Source of the DNA: Raoultibacter massiliensis
GTDB lineage: Bacteria > Actinomycetota > Coriobacteriia > Coriobacteriales > Eggerthellaceae
Assembly (NCBI RefSeq): GCF_900199545.1
Contig: NZ_LT962671.1
Coordinates: 1,284,814-1,348,813, forward strand
Length of the DNA stretch: 64,000 nt
Reading direction: 5' to 3'
A model generated the notes under the pieces. That model saw only the letters and a program-made list of their open reading frames with translations. It did not search any database and had not been told where the DNA came from. Positions 24,487 through 33,246 of the stretch are shown piece by piece. How positions within the stretch are numbered: the first letter of the stretch is position 1; each line of letters opens with the position of its first letter. Position numbers and translations under genes: made by a program.

Positions 24487-26347
24487 GGCGAACCTCCCTC
24501 GTCACGATATCGGCATCGAGAACAGGGCAGGCGCCGCACGCCGTACAGGACGCAAACGAGCAGTCGGGCGTGGTTTCTTCCCTATCGGCGCGCTTCCGTT
24601 CGAGCCGCATGAACGCATTGCTGACACCGGTCGATACATGGCTCCATGGCATCACATAGGATAGATCGCAGGTGCGCTGCGCCACCGATACGGGATCGAA
24701 CCCAAGCTCGTCGGACGCCGCATCCCACGCCGCCTGCGAAAAACTCTCCGACCAGGCGTCGAAACGCGCACCATGCTCCCATGCCCGCTCGACCCAATCG
24801 GCGCATTCGCGGCCTCCCCTGCTCATAACCGCCTCTATGAAGCTCGTCGAGGGATCGTGCCAGTGCACGTCGACCGCACGGTACTTGACCGACGAGCGCA
24901 GAAGATTCACGCGGCGCATCGCCTCTTCGGGCGCAATCTGCCCGTCCCACTGAAACGGCGTCTGCGCCTTGGGAACGAAGAGCGCGCACGATACGCTCAT
25001 GCGCACGTGCCCGCGCTGCTCGGGCGGCACCGCTGCTTTCGCACGGTCGTAGGCGCGCTGCGCGAGGCTTGCAATGCCCTTGATGTCGTCATCGGTCTCG
25101 GTGGGAAGCCCGATCATGAAGTAGAGCTTGCAGCGCCGCCACCCCGCAGAGAACGCCGCGTCGATGGCGCTGAACAGATCGTCTTCGGTGACGTTTTTAT
25201 TGATCACGTTGCGCAGCCGTTGCGTTCCCGCCTCGGGCGCGAAGGTAAGACCGCCCTTCTTCTGCCCCGCCACAAGGCCCGCCATGTCGACGCCGAACGA
25301 GTCGAGGCGCTGCGACGGGATGGAAATCCTGATGCCCTTGCCCTCGCAGGCGCGGTTGAGGCGCGTGAGGATTTCGGCAATCTGCGAATGGTCGGTCGAT
25401 GAAAGCGACGTCAGGCTCACTTCGTCGTAACCCGTTTCCTCAAGGCCCTTTATCACCGACTCGACGATATTGTCGGCCGAACGCTCGCGCACAGGGCGAT
25501 ACATCATACCCGCCTGGCAGAAACGGCACCCGCGCGTGCAGCCGCGCAGGATTTCAACGTTGAGCCGATCGTGTACCGCTTCGGTAAACGGAACTATGCA
25601 CGGCTCCCAAGCAGAGCTGTCGGAGAATCCGTCGAACAGGCGCTTGACGAACGTCGTCGGAAGACCCTCGCGTTTCGGGCGAATCCACGAACCCGTTCTC
25701 TGCGCCTCGTCTTCCGAAACCCAATCATAGAGCGAAGGCACGTAGCACCCCGGAAGCTCGGCGAGCCTGGCGAGAATCTCGCTTCTCGAAGCGCCCTGCT
25801 CCCTGAGCGAGCGGTGCAAAGCGAGCATCTCGGGAACCGACTCCTCGCCTTCCCCGATGGAGAAAGCGTCGAAGAAAGGGGCGTACGGTTCGGGGTTGAA
25901 GGCGCAGGGGCCGCCCGCAAACACAAGCGGATCCCCCTCGCTGCGATCGCTCGATCGCAGCGGGATGCCCGCAAGATCAAGCGTTTCGAGCACGTTGGTT
26001 GCCGCAAGCTCGTGCGGCAACGTGATGCCCACCGCATCGAACTCCGAAAGAGGCGCACAGCTCTCGAGGGAAAAGAGCGGGAGCTCTTTTTGCCGCATCA
26101 GATCGCAGAACTCGGGGGCGGGCAGAAACGCGCGCTCGGCAGCCATGCCATCGCATTCGTTCACGGCGTTGCATAGAATGCGAACCGCCTGGTTCGCCTG
26201 TCCGAGCTCGTAGGTATCGGGATACACCATGCAGAAGCGATACGGTTCGTCCGGCTTGTACGTGCAGCCCCATTCGTGGTTGATGTAGCGTGCCGGACGC
26301 TCGGCATCGCCAAGCAGCGCCGCCAGGCGCGGCCAGAGGTCGGTCAT
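24479..26347 (-). CDS. TIGR03960-type radical SAM protein
   Basis: A 622-residue protein. The N-terminal part resembles a B12-binding-like Rossmann domain (VYPDTYELGQANQAVRILCNAVN, about 45-170). The radical SAM core has the CxxxCxxC triad in RGCTRGCRFCQAG, near residue 290. The C-terminus has a ferredoxin-like cysteine set, CSFASCTACGACPV. ATG 26347 overlaps the previous gene's stop (ATGA); AAGGGG lies about nine bases upstream. It pairs with the DUF2344 protein. The substrate is unknown. The C-terminal Cys cluster may bind an auxiliary Fe-S centre. Confidence 0.9.
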   Translation of the reverse strand: MTDLWPRLAALLGDAERPARYINHEWGCTYKPDEPYRFCMVYPDTYELGQANQAVRILCNAVNECDGMAAERAFLPAPEFCDLMRQKELPLFSLESCAPLSEFDAVGITLPHELAATNVLETLDLAGIPLRSSDRSEGDPLVFAGGPCAFNPEPYAPFFDAFSIGEGEESVPEMLALHRSLREQGASRSEILARLAELPGCYVPSLYDWVSEDEAQRTGSWIRPKREGLPTTFVKRLFDGFSDSSAWEPCIVPFTEAVHDRLNVEILRGCTRGCRFCQAGMMYRPVRERSADNIVESVIKGLEETGYDEVSLTSLSSTDHSQIAEILTRLNRACEGKGIRISIPSQRLDSFGVDMAGLVAGQKKGGLTFAPEAGTQRLRNVINKNVTEDDLFSAIDAAFSAGWRRCKLYFMIGLPTETDDDIKGIASLAQRAYDRAKAAVPPEQRGHVRMSVSCALFVPKAQTPFQWDGQIAPEEAMRRVNLLRSSVKYRAVDVHWHDPSTSFIEAVMSRGGRECADWVERAWEHGARFDAWSESFSQAAWDAASDELGFDPVSVAQRTCDLSYVMPWSHVSTGVSNAFMRLERKRADREETTPDCSFASCTACGACPVLDADIVTREVRHA

Positions 26348-27534
26348 GCGCGCGAGCCCCTTCCGAAACGGTTCGACACCGAAGCGCTCAATCGGTTCGC
26401 AGCGCTCGTCACCGCTTTCGCGGCGGGCTTCGGAACCGCTCCCGCAGAAGCGGCGGCGCCCACCGCCGATGCCGCAACCGAGGAGGCAGCGGGAACGGCG
26501 TTGCTCGCCGCGGCACTGGCCGCATGGCCCACCTTCGCTGCGGCAGCCCTGGCCGCTGCAGCAACGCTCGGCTGTTTGCGAGCGGAATCGGCAACCAAAA
26601 CCACCTTGTCGCGCGCACGGCCCACCACTTCGGCGAGATGGTCGATCTTGCCGTCGCCCTCGAAGTATTCGATGGCGGCCCGCCCCATGGCAACGGTGCC
26701 GCTGTACCCGATAGCAGCCTTGATCGCCCAGCCGAGAGCCGGAACGAAAGCGACGAGCTGGCGGGCGACGGCACGGCACGCGAAAGCTCCACCGACCACC
26801 GCCGCAAGCTCCTTGACGCGCTCGACGGCCATGGGCTGGCCGTACGCAGCCGCAATCTGCAGCAGCATCTTCGCCTGGTTGAGCGTCATGATGGGAAGAT
26901 CGGCGCCCGGCAGTATCACCACAAGGCCGATGCCGGCGTTTTGCACGGCCGTCGCGTTGACGGCCTCGAGCGAAAGCGGCTTGCGCACGAACCGGAACGC
27001 AAGGGCGAAGGCAAGGCGCTTCTCACGGCACGCCTCGATGACCCACTCCCCCATACGCTTGTTGAGGGAAAGCGCGCCGTCGATCGTCAGAGAATACGGC
27101 TCGTTCGCGCTTCCCGCCTGTTCGGGCAGCGCGAGCACGTCATCGATGGCAGGCGCAACCAGATCGTCTTCCAAAATGGGATGCCCGCTCGCCTCGGCGA
27201 TTTCAGCCGCAAGCCCGGGAAGCGTCGTCACGACCATGACGGGAACGCCCGCCGCGCGAATGTCGGCCGCATAGGCGCCGACATGCTCGTCAAGCCCCGC
27301 CACGATCACCGCCATATCGGCATCGGGCGCCGCAACCACAGGGAAACTCGGGAAGTACACCATGCTTACGCGGGCATGCGCGCTCGCGCTTGCGAACGCC
27401 TGACGCACGTGAGCCTGCACATCGCCAGGTGCCGTCTCGTCCATGTAGATGCTCACCGAAATCGGCGTGGCGCGGGCCTCGTCGATGTTGGTAGCCTCGT
27501 CGATGACGGCTTTGATATCCACGGGGATCTGCAT
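26344..27534 (-). CDS. DUF697-domain protein with Ala-rich tail
   Basis: A 396-residue protein. Residues 1-150 resemble a nucleotide-binding-like alpha/beta domain (VSIYMDETAPGDVQAHVRQ, AAPDADMAVIVAGLDEHVGAYAADIRAAGVPVMVVTT), but no GTPase P-loop is evident. About 215-300 matches DUF697/YcjF: MTLNQAKMLLQIAAAYGQP...ELAAVVGGAFACRAVARQLVAFVPALGWAIKAAIGYSGT, with membrane-embedded helices. The last 80 residues are very rich in Ala with scattered Lys and Arg. DUF697 is often fused to GTPases; here the GTPase is missing or highly diverged. It sits between rodA and the radical SAM gene, and its function is unknown. Confidence 0.75.
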   Translation of the reverse strand: MQIPVDIKAVIDEATNIDEARATPISVSIYMDETAPGDVQAHVRQAFASASAHARVSMVYFPSFPVVAAPDADMAVIVAGLDEHVGAYAADIRAAGVPVMVVTTLPGLAAEIAEASGHPILEDDLVAPAIDDVLALPEQAGSANEPYSLTIDGALSLNKRMGEWVIEACREKRLAFALAFRFVRKPLSLEAVNATAVQNAGIGLVVILPGADLPIMTLNQAKMLLQIAAAYGQPMAVERVKELAAVVGGAFACRAVARQLVAFVPALGWAIKAAIGYSGTVAMGRAAIEYFEGDGKIDHLAEVVGRARDKVVLVADSARKQPSVAAAARAAAAKVGHAASAAASNAVPAASSVAASAVGAAASAGAVPKPAAKAVTSAANRLSASVSNRFGRGSRA

Positions 27535-27546
27535 AGTGCCTCCTAT

Positions 27547-28734
27547 CTAGCGGCCGTTATGGGCCCACACGGACCCGATGAGCCCGAGGAGCATGAAGTT
27601 CATCACCATGCCCGTCGATCCGTAGCTCATAAACGGCAGGGGTATGCCTGTAATCGGCATGAGACCGAGTGTCATGCCGATGTTTTCAAGAATTTGGAAC
27701 AACCACATGCCGACGACGCACATGACGATAACCGTCCCGAACAAATCGGACGCGGAGCCGGCAATTCGGAAGCATAGCAAAACGAGTGCGGCGTAGAGCG
27801 CAAGCAGCACCATTACACCGAAAAACCCGAGTTGTTCTGCCAAGACGCAGAATATGAAATCGGTCGGCGCCTCGGGCAGGAAGCCGAGCGTCGCCTGCGT
27901 CGCGTTGAACAGCCCTTTGCCGAACAGGCCACCCGACCCGATGGCGACCTGCGCCTGCTTGAGATTCCATCCCTCGTCGGAAAGGTTCACGCTGTCGTGT
28001 TCGAGAAACACGAGCAGGCGGTTGCGCTGATACTGCTTGAGCAGCTTGTACTCGCCTGTCGTATCGAAGATCACCTGATCGACGGCGAACACGGCCGCAA
28101 TGGCGGCAATGCCCGCGACAAGCGTGATCAGGAGGAACTTCGGCCGAGCCCCGCCGACCACGAGCGCGACCGCCGTGATGAAAAGGTACACGAGGCCGGT
28201 TCCGAGATCGGGCTGCGTCATGATGCAGAGAAACGGCACGAGCATGATGCCGAGCGCTTTGAGGTACTCGCGAACATCGTCGAGCCTTCCGCCGTAACGC
28301 GAGACGACGCTTGCGGCTAGCAGGATAACGGTGATCTTGGCGAACTCGCCGGGCTGCACCTGTATGCCGACCTTGATCCACGATTGGGCGCCCATGCCCG
28401 CATCGGTGCCGAGACCGGGAATGTGGGGCGAAAGAATAAGCGCGACGCTGACGACTAGAAGAACCGTCGTGAAATCGGAAAGGTTGCGGTAGTCGAAGCG
28501 CGCGATGACGATCATGATCACGGCGCCTATGGCAACGCAGGCAAGCTGGCGTGAGAAGCTGTAATCCGCGTTACCGAGCACCGCCGTATAGACGATGATC
28601 AAACCGTATCCCACAAGCAGGGAAACGACGATGAGGAACGGCAGGTTGATATACTTGAAGCGACGGGGTTTCGTGGCGTCGACGACGGCTCTGTCGGGCG
28701 CTTTGACCGATTGTATTTGCGGCAACTGAGGCAT
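27547..28734 (-). CDS. rodA: RodA peptidoglycan glycosyltransferase (SEDS family)
   Basis: A 395-residue SEDS protein with ten helices. Motifs include QLACVAIGAVIMIVIARFDY, the extracellular GLGTDAGMGAQSWI, LVPFLCIMTQPDLGTGLVY with the conserved acidic residue, and GIPLPFMSYGSTGMV near the C-terminus. It polymerises lipid II during rod elongation together with PBP2, whose gene precedes it by eight bases. This follows the mreBCD-mrdA-rodA order and marks an elongasome operon. Confidence 0.95.
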   Translation of the reverse strand: MPQLPQIQSVKAPDRAVVDATKPRRFKYINLPFLIVVSLLVGYGLIIVYTAVLGNADYSFSRQLACVAIGAVIMIVIARFDYRNLSDFTTVLLVVSVALILSPHIPGLGTDAGMGAQSWIKVGIQVQPGEFAKITVILLAASVVSRYGGRLDDVREYLKALGIMLVPFLCIMTQPDLGTGLVYLFITAVALVVGGARPKFLLITLVAGIAAIAAVFAVDQVIFDTTGEYKLLKQYQRNRLLVFLEHDSVNLSDEGWNLKQAQVAIGSGGLFGKGLFNATQATLGFLPEAPTDFIFCVLAEQLGFFGVMVLLALYAALVLLCFRIAGSASDLFGTVIVMCVVGMWLFQILENIGMTLGLMPITGIPLPFMSYGSTGMVMNFMLLGLIGSVWAHNGR

Positions 28735-28742
28735 CGGCGCTC

Positions 28743-30902
28743 CTAGTCCGTTCTTCCCGAGCCGTCGCTCTTAAGCGGCAGCGGTATGTACTTGCCCGAC
28801 GATGCGGCGATGACGCCCACGGTCGGGTCGAGCTCGCCGGCGTCGGCCGCAAGGACGGTCGCCATGATCTCAACGCCGAGCGGTGCGGCGACTTCACTGC
28901 CTCCCCCGCCGTGGTTCACCTGGCAGGCAACCACGTACTTCGGATCGTCGAAGGGGGCGTAGCATACGAACCAGGCCGATTCGTTCTTGCCGTCTGAGTA
29001 CTCCGCCGTACCCGTTTTGGCCGCCGCATCGATGCCGTGCTCGCCGAACAGCTTTGCCACGCTCTCGTTTTCGGTTGCAACGCCATGGAGCGCGTCTCGC
29101 ATGACCTCGAGATTCTCGGGAGGCACGTCGGGCACCCCCATGATCTCGGGCTCGTACGAAACAACTACTTCACCCGAAGAGTTGCGGGCTTCCTTGAACA
29201 GGTGGGGCCGCATGAGGTTGCCGGTCGCAATCGCGCCGTAGGCAACGGCCACCTGCAGCGGCGTGACGAGCACGTCGCCCTGGCCGATGACCATGTTGGT
29301 AAGATCGCCGCCCATCCACTGCTGCGCTTCGGGCACATCCGCCCAATGCTCGGCTTTCCATTGGGGCGTCGGGATGCGTCCCGCCGCTTCGGAAGGGATG
29401 TCGATACCCGTCGTTTTTCCGAACCCGTACTTTTCCACGTACTCCTGCATGGCGGTATCGCTGATCGTGCCTCCCTGCGAGGCGCCCGCCTGAAAGAAGC
29501 TCTTGCCAATCTCGTAAAACACCGTATCGCATGACTCCACAATGCCTTCCCTGAAGCCAATGGCCCCATGGCCGGTTCGCAACCAGCACTTCTGGGGAGC
29601 GCCCGTATTGAAACCGTCCCACGAGCCCGTGCAATCCCAGCTTCTGCCTGTATCGGCGAACCCGTACGCGAGTCCGGCAAGGCCCGTGAACGCCTTGAAC
29701 GTCGAAGCCGCCGCGTAGTTCCCCGCGATCACGCGGTTGAGAAGCGGCTGGAATTCCGAATCCTGAGTGTACAGGCTCCACATATCCTCCCCGATGCCGC
29801 CGACGAACACCTCGGGCGAATAGGTGGGATAGCTTGCCATCGCAACGATGGCGCCGTCGCGCACGTCCATGACGACGGCCGAAGCCGAATCTCCTTTGCC
29901 GGTTCCGATCGTGCCGTCAGTGGGCGCCACGAGATCGGCGAGCATCTGGTCGATCTTGTACTGGACGGGCGCTTTGATGGTGAGGTAGATATCGTTGCCC
30001 TTCTCTGGATCGGTTTCGCTCACCACCCGCTGAACCGAACCGTCGGCAGCGGCGACCAGCACGCGTTGGCCGTGCGTGCCGGCAAGCAAGCGCTCGTAGC
30101 CCGCCTCCACGCCCGATTTGCCCACCACATCGCCCATTTCGAGCTCTGCACCGTCGATCGGGGTCTCGAGGTCTTTGTCGTCGGCGGTGCTGGCATAGCC
30201 GAGGGCATGGGCGGCAAGTGCGCCCCATGGATACTCGCGCACCGAACGCTCCTGCGTGGTTACGCCGGGAAAAGCCTCCAAATGCTCGGATATATAGGCG
30301 ATGCCGCGAAGATCGACATCGCTTGCGACCACGCGCTGGCTCTGCGCGCCGGTCTTGGCATCCTGGATGCGGTAGCGCACGATGTTATGGGGAATGCCCA
30401 AAACCGCAGACAGGCGCTGCACGACCGTGCGGTCGTCGGCCACCTCCACATCGGCCAGCACCGTCAAGGATTTGCGGTTGCGCACGAGTTCGATGCCATC
30501 GGCATCGTAGATGTAGCCGCGAGGCGCCGGCGTCGAAACGGTCTTGTACTGGTTCTCGTCTGCTTCCTGGCGATACTGCCCGGCATTGACCACCTGCAAA
30601 TCCCAGGCCTTCACGGCAAGCGATCCGAATATGCCCGCCGCAAGCACGCCCATGGCGATGAAGCGGGACTTAAGCGTTTCGCCCAGGTTGGTCGCAGAGG
30701 TCTGCGGCGCGTTGACCCGCGCATCGGCGCGTCCCCTGCCACCCTGTCGCCCACCGACTCCGACGGTGCCGATGGAGCGAACGTCCATGCGCTTGCTCGA
30801 AGCCTTGGGGGATTTCGTTCGGTTTCGCACGGTGAACGCCACGACGAGCGCGATGACGAGCACGACGATGGTGACGATGGTTGCAATGATCGCTGCTAGC
30901 AT
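28743..30902 (-). CDS. mrdA: Penicillin-binding protein 2 (elongation transpeptidase)
   Basis: A 719-residue class B PBP. The transpeptidase motifs are the active serine Ser400 in AASTFKAF, SCDTVF, and KTGTAEYS. A pedestal/dimerisation domain lies at about 125-300. Unusually, two hydrophobic segments precede it, at residues 4-24 and 81-98, separated by a basic, Gly-rich linker. Most PBP2 proteins have one, and the second is in the usual place, so residues 1-75 form an extension. The start is supported only by GGGGCCGG ahead of the ATG. It cross-links peptidoglycan with RodA. Confidence 0.93.
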   Translation of the reverse strand: MLAAIIATIVTIVVLVIALVVAFTVRNRTKSPKASSKRMDVRSIGTVGVGGRQGGRGRADARVNAPQTSATNLGETLKSRFIAMGVLAAGIFGSLAVKAWDLQVVNAGQYRQEADENQYKTVSTPAPRGYIYDADGIELVRNRKSLTVLADVEVADDRTVVQRLSAVLGIPHNIVRYRIQDAKTGAQSQRVVASDVDLRGIAYISEHLEAFPGVTTQERSVREYPWGALAAHALGYASTADDKDLETPIDGAELEMGDVVGKSGVEAGYERLLAGTHGQRVLVAAADGSVQRVVSETDPEKGNDIYLTIKAPVQYKIDQMLADLVAPTDGTIGTGKGDSASAVVMDVRDGAIVAMASYPTYSPEVFVGGIGEDMWSLYTQDSEFQPLLNRVIAGNYAAASTFKAFTGLAGLAYGFADTGRSWDCTGSWDGFNTGAPQKCWLRTGHGAIGFREGIVESCDTVFYEIGKSFFQAGASQGGTISDTAMQEYVEKYGFGKTTGIDIPSEAAGRIPTPQWKAEHWADVPEAQQWMGGDLTNMVIGQGDVLVTPLQVAVAYGAIATGNLMRPHLFKEARNSSGEVVVSYEPEIMGVPDVPPENLEVMRDALHGVATENESVAKLFGEHGIDAAAKTGTAEYSDGKNESAWFVCYAPFDDPKYVVACQVNHGGGGSEVAAPLGVEIMATVLAADAGELDPTVGVIAASSGKYIPLPLKSDGSGRTD

Positions 30903-30914
30903 GGCCGGCCCCGA

Positions 30915-31541
30915 TCATCGACGCTTCGACTTCGACGGCGGTCCCACAAGAGGGCCCGCCGTCGGAGCAGCGGTCGATTTGACGATGCGGCCCGCAGATG
31001 CGGCGGCGCCCGTCTTGACGATGCGGCCAGCAGAGGGAACGGCGCGCCCCAAAGGCGATTCGGAGACGACGAACCGCAGTGCAAGCGGGTAGAAGACAAG
31101 CGCGGCAACGCAATCGTAGAGCGCACAGGGAAGAGCGCGCTGCAAAAACGCCGTGCCCACCCCCGATACCAGCCCGAGGCCGGAGAGGATCATCGTATAG
31201 AGCAGTTCGATGGCAAGCATCGACACCACGAGAATCACGATCGGCATGAACAGCGATTCGTTGTCGAGGATCATGAAGGCCCGCGACGCCGCAAACGCAG
31301 CCAGCACGAACAGCAGCGCCATAGCTCCCACGGGGCCGAAGCCGATCAAGTCGTAGACGAGCCCCAATGCGAATGCGAGGACGAGCGTCGAATTCGCCGG
31401 CCGCACGATGGCGACCGCAAGGACGTAAGCTGCCGGGAAATTCGGCATGGCAGAGGCGATTGCGATGTTCGGCGCGATGACAAGCTGGGCAAGTACCGCT
31501 ATCACGGCGCCAACGATCACCGCAAGAGTATCACGATTCAT
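30915..31541 (-). CDS. mreD: Rod-shape protein MreD
   Basis: A 208-residue protein with five or so predicted helices, starting MNRDTLAVIVGAVIAVLAQLVIAPNIAIA and containing GLVYDLIGFGPVGAMALLFVLAAFAASRAF, the conserved MreD core. The ATG lies inside the end of mreC (11-base overlap). The C-terminal 45 residues are a basic Ala/Gly repeat-like tail in which SAGRIVK occurs twice, ending PPSKSKRR, longer than usual. It anchors the MreBCD elongasome in the membrane. Confidence 0.88.
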   Translation of the reverse strand: MNRDTLAVIVGAVIAVLAQLVIAPNIAIASAMPNFPAAYVLAVAIVRPANSTLVLAFALGLVYDLIGFGPVGAMALLFVLAAFAASRAFMILDNESLFMPIVILVVSMLAIELLYTMILSGLGLVSGVGTAFLQRALPCALYDCVAALVFYPLALRFVVSESPLGRAVPSAGRIVKTGAAASAGRIVKSTAAPTAGPLVGPPSKSKRR

Positions 31542-33228
31542 TGCCGGCATCTCCTTCCGGGTCGGTTGAAGACGGATCTTCCCCGCTTCCGTCTCCTCCA
31601 TCATCCCCAGAAGTCCCCGCACTCCCCGAAGCGTCGGAACCGCCCGCTCCGTTCGATCCGGCGGCGTTGGAGCCAGACGCCGAAGCGCCCGCCTGCGCAT
31701 TGGGATCTTTGAACGTGCTCGATGCCGCCCCCTCGGACTGCATGCTCAAAACAACGAGCACTTCCTGCAAAAGACCTCCATCGCCGCTTTGGGCTACCAC
31801 CGCGCGCATCGTCGATCCGCTCGCATTGCGCTCGACTTTCGTAACCGTGCCTATCACAAGGCCCTTGAAATAGCTGCCGCCGATGCCCGATGTTATAACG
31901 ACGTCGCCCTCGTTCACCATCGCATCCGCCGCCATATCCTCGAAATACAGGACGCCTTCGACCGAGCCGCGAACGATGCCCTCGATATTGCCGGATCGCA
32001 CCATGGCGGAAGCCCCGCTTTGCGCATCCTGTACGAGACGCACCTTCGCCGTTTCGGAGGTCGTCGAAACGACCATGCCGACCAAACCCGCCTGGCCCAT
32101 GACGGGCATGCCGCTTTTCAGCCCGTCGTCGGAACCTCGGTCTATCGTGATCGACCGCTCCCATTCGCTGGAGCTCCGGCCGATCACGCGGGCTCCGAGC
32201 GATTCGAAGCCGTATGCCTCCTGCGCGTCGACAAGGGCCTGAAGGCGCTCCGACTCCTGCATGTACTCCTCGAGCCGAGCCACCCGCTCGCGAAGCTCTT
32301 GGTTTTCGGCCCGCAAGCCGCTGAGCGATGAGGCCGACGACGCATCGCCGTCGGATTCCGCCTCCTCGGCGCTCGGCGCATTCGCGCCTTCGGACTGCGC
32401 ACCTATGACGACATGGACATCCTGCATCAGGGCGACCTCGCCGTTCGGCGCCACGGTCGCGCGGACGGTCGCGCCGTTCGCGTTCTTCTCAACGCCGGTA
32501 ACCGTGCCGATGATGATGCCCCGCGCCGCCATGCCGTCAAGACCCGACGACACGATCACGTCGCCTTCCTCCACCGTCGCATCGGACGCCATGTTCTCGA
32601 AGTGCAGCGCTCCCCCAATGGAGCCACGCACGGATCCCTCGACCCGGCTCGATTGAACCATGGCCGAAACGGAGCTCTGCGCATCCTTCACCAGACGGAC
32701 GTCCGCCGTCGACGCCGTCGTCGAGACGACGGTGCCGATAAGACCCGATTGCCCCGTTACGGCATAGCCGCTTTCGATGCCGGCATCCGAACCCTTGTCG
32801 ATCGTGACGATCCGATTCCAAGCATCGGCGCTTCTTCCGATCACGCGGGCCCCGACCGATGCCGAGCCGTAGACGTCGCGCAAGTCGAGCACCTCTTGCA
32901 GCGCCTGGTCTTCCTGCACGTACCGTTCGAGCTGCCCGGCGCGCTCGGAGAGCTCAAGGTTCTGTTCGCGCAAGGCCTCCCTGGCCGATTCGGATGCGGT
33001 CGCATCGCCGATGGCGGTGCCTGCCGACGAGATGAGCGAGCCGCCGAACGAGCCGACGAACTTGAATGGCGCAACGATGCCCGACACGGCGTTCTGCACG
33101 GAGTGCATCGTGCCGTCCTCATCCTCCCGCGCATAGAGAACCACGCAGGCGAGCGAGAGCGCTAAAAGAACAATCAGCAGCACAGGGCCGCCGATTGAAA
33201 AAGGTTTTCTCTGCTGGTTGAGAGCCAC
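31531..33228 (-). CDS. mreC: MreC with two tandem MreC domains
   Basis: A 565-residue protein, about twice the normal MreC length. A transmembrane helix (14-32) and coiled coil (about 80-115) lead to a beta domain at 126-275 beginning GARVIGRSADAWNRIVTID. A second coiled coil (about 303-335) and second beta domain at 345-497 begin GARVIGRSSSEWERSITID. Paired motifs (GLIGTVVSTT/GLVGMVVSTT, VRLVKDAQSS/VRLVQDAQSG, EEGDVIVSSG/NEGDVVITSG) show a 219-residue internal duplication. The final 65 residues are Ser/Gly/Asp-rich. The GTG start lies 18 bases after the mreB stop. It positions the elongasome outside the membrane. Confidence 0.92.
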   Translation of the reverse strand: MALNQQRKPFSIGGPVLLIVLLALSLACVVLYAREDEDGTMHSVQNAVSGIVAPFKFVGSFGGSLISSAGTAIGDATASESAREALREQNLELSERAGQLERYVQEDQALQEVLDLRDVYGSASVGARVIGRSADAWNRIVTIDKGSDAGIESGYAVTGQSGLIGTVVSTTASTADVRLVKDAQSSVSAMVQSSRVEGSVRGSIGGALHFENMASDATVEEGDVIVSSGLDGMAARGIIIGTVTGVEKNANGATVRATVAPNGEVALMQDVHVVIGAQSEGANAPSAEEAESDGDASSASSLSGLRAENQELRERVARLEEYMQESERLQALVDAQEAYGFESLGARVIGRSSSEWERSITIDRGSDDGLKSGMPVMGQAGLVGMVVSTTSETAKVRLVQDAQSGASAMVRSGNIEGIVRGSVEGVLYFEDMAADAMVNEGDVVITSGIGGSYFKGLVIGTVTKVERNASGSTMRAVVAQSGDGGLLQEVLVVLSMQSEGAASSTFKDPNAQAGASASGSNAAGSNGAGGSDASGSAGTSGDDGGDGSGEDPSSTDPEGDAGNES

Positions 33229-33246
33229 GAGGTGCGTCGCACCGCC

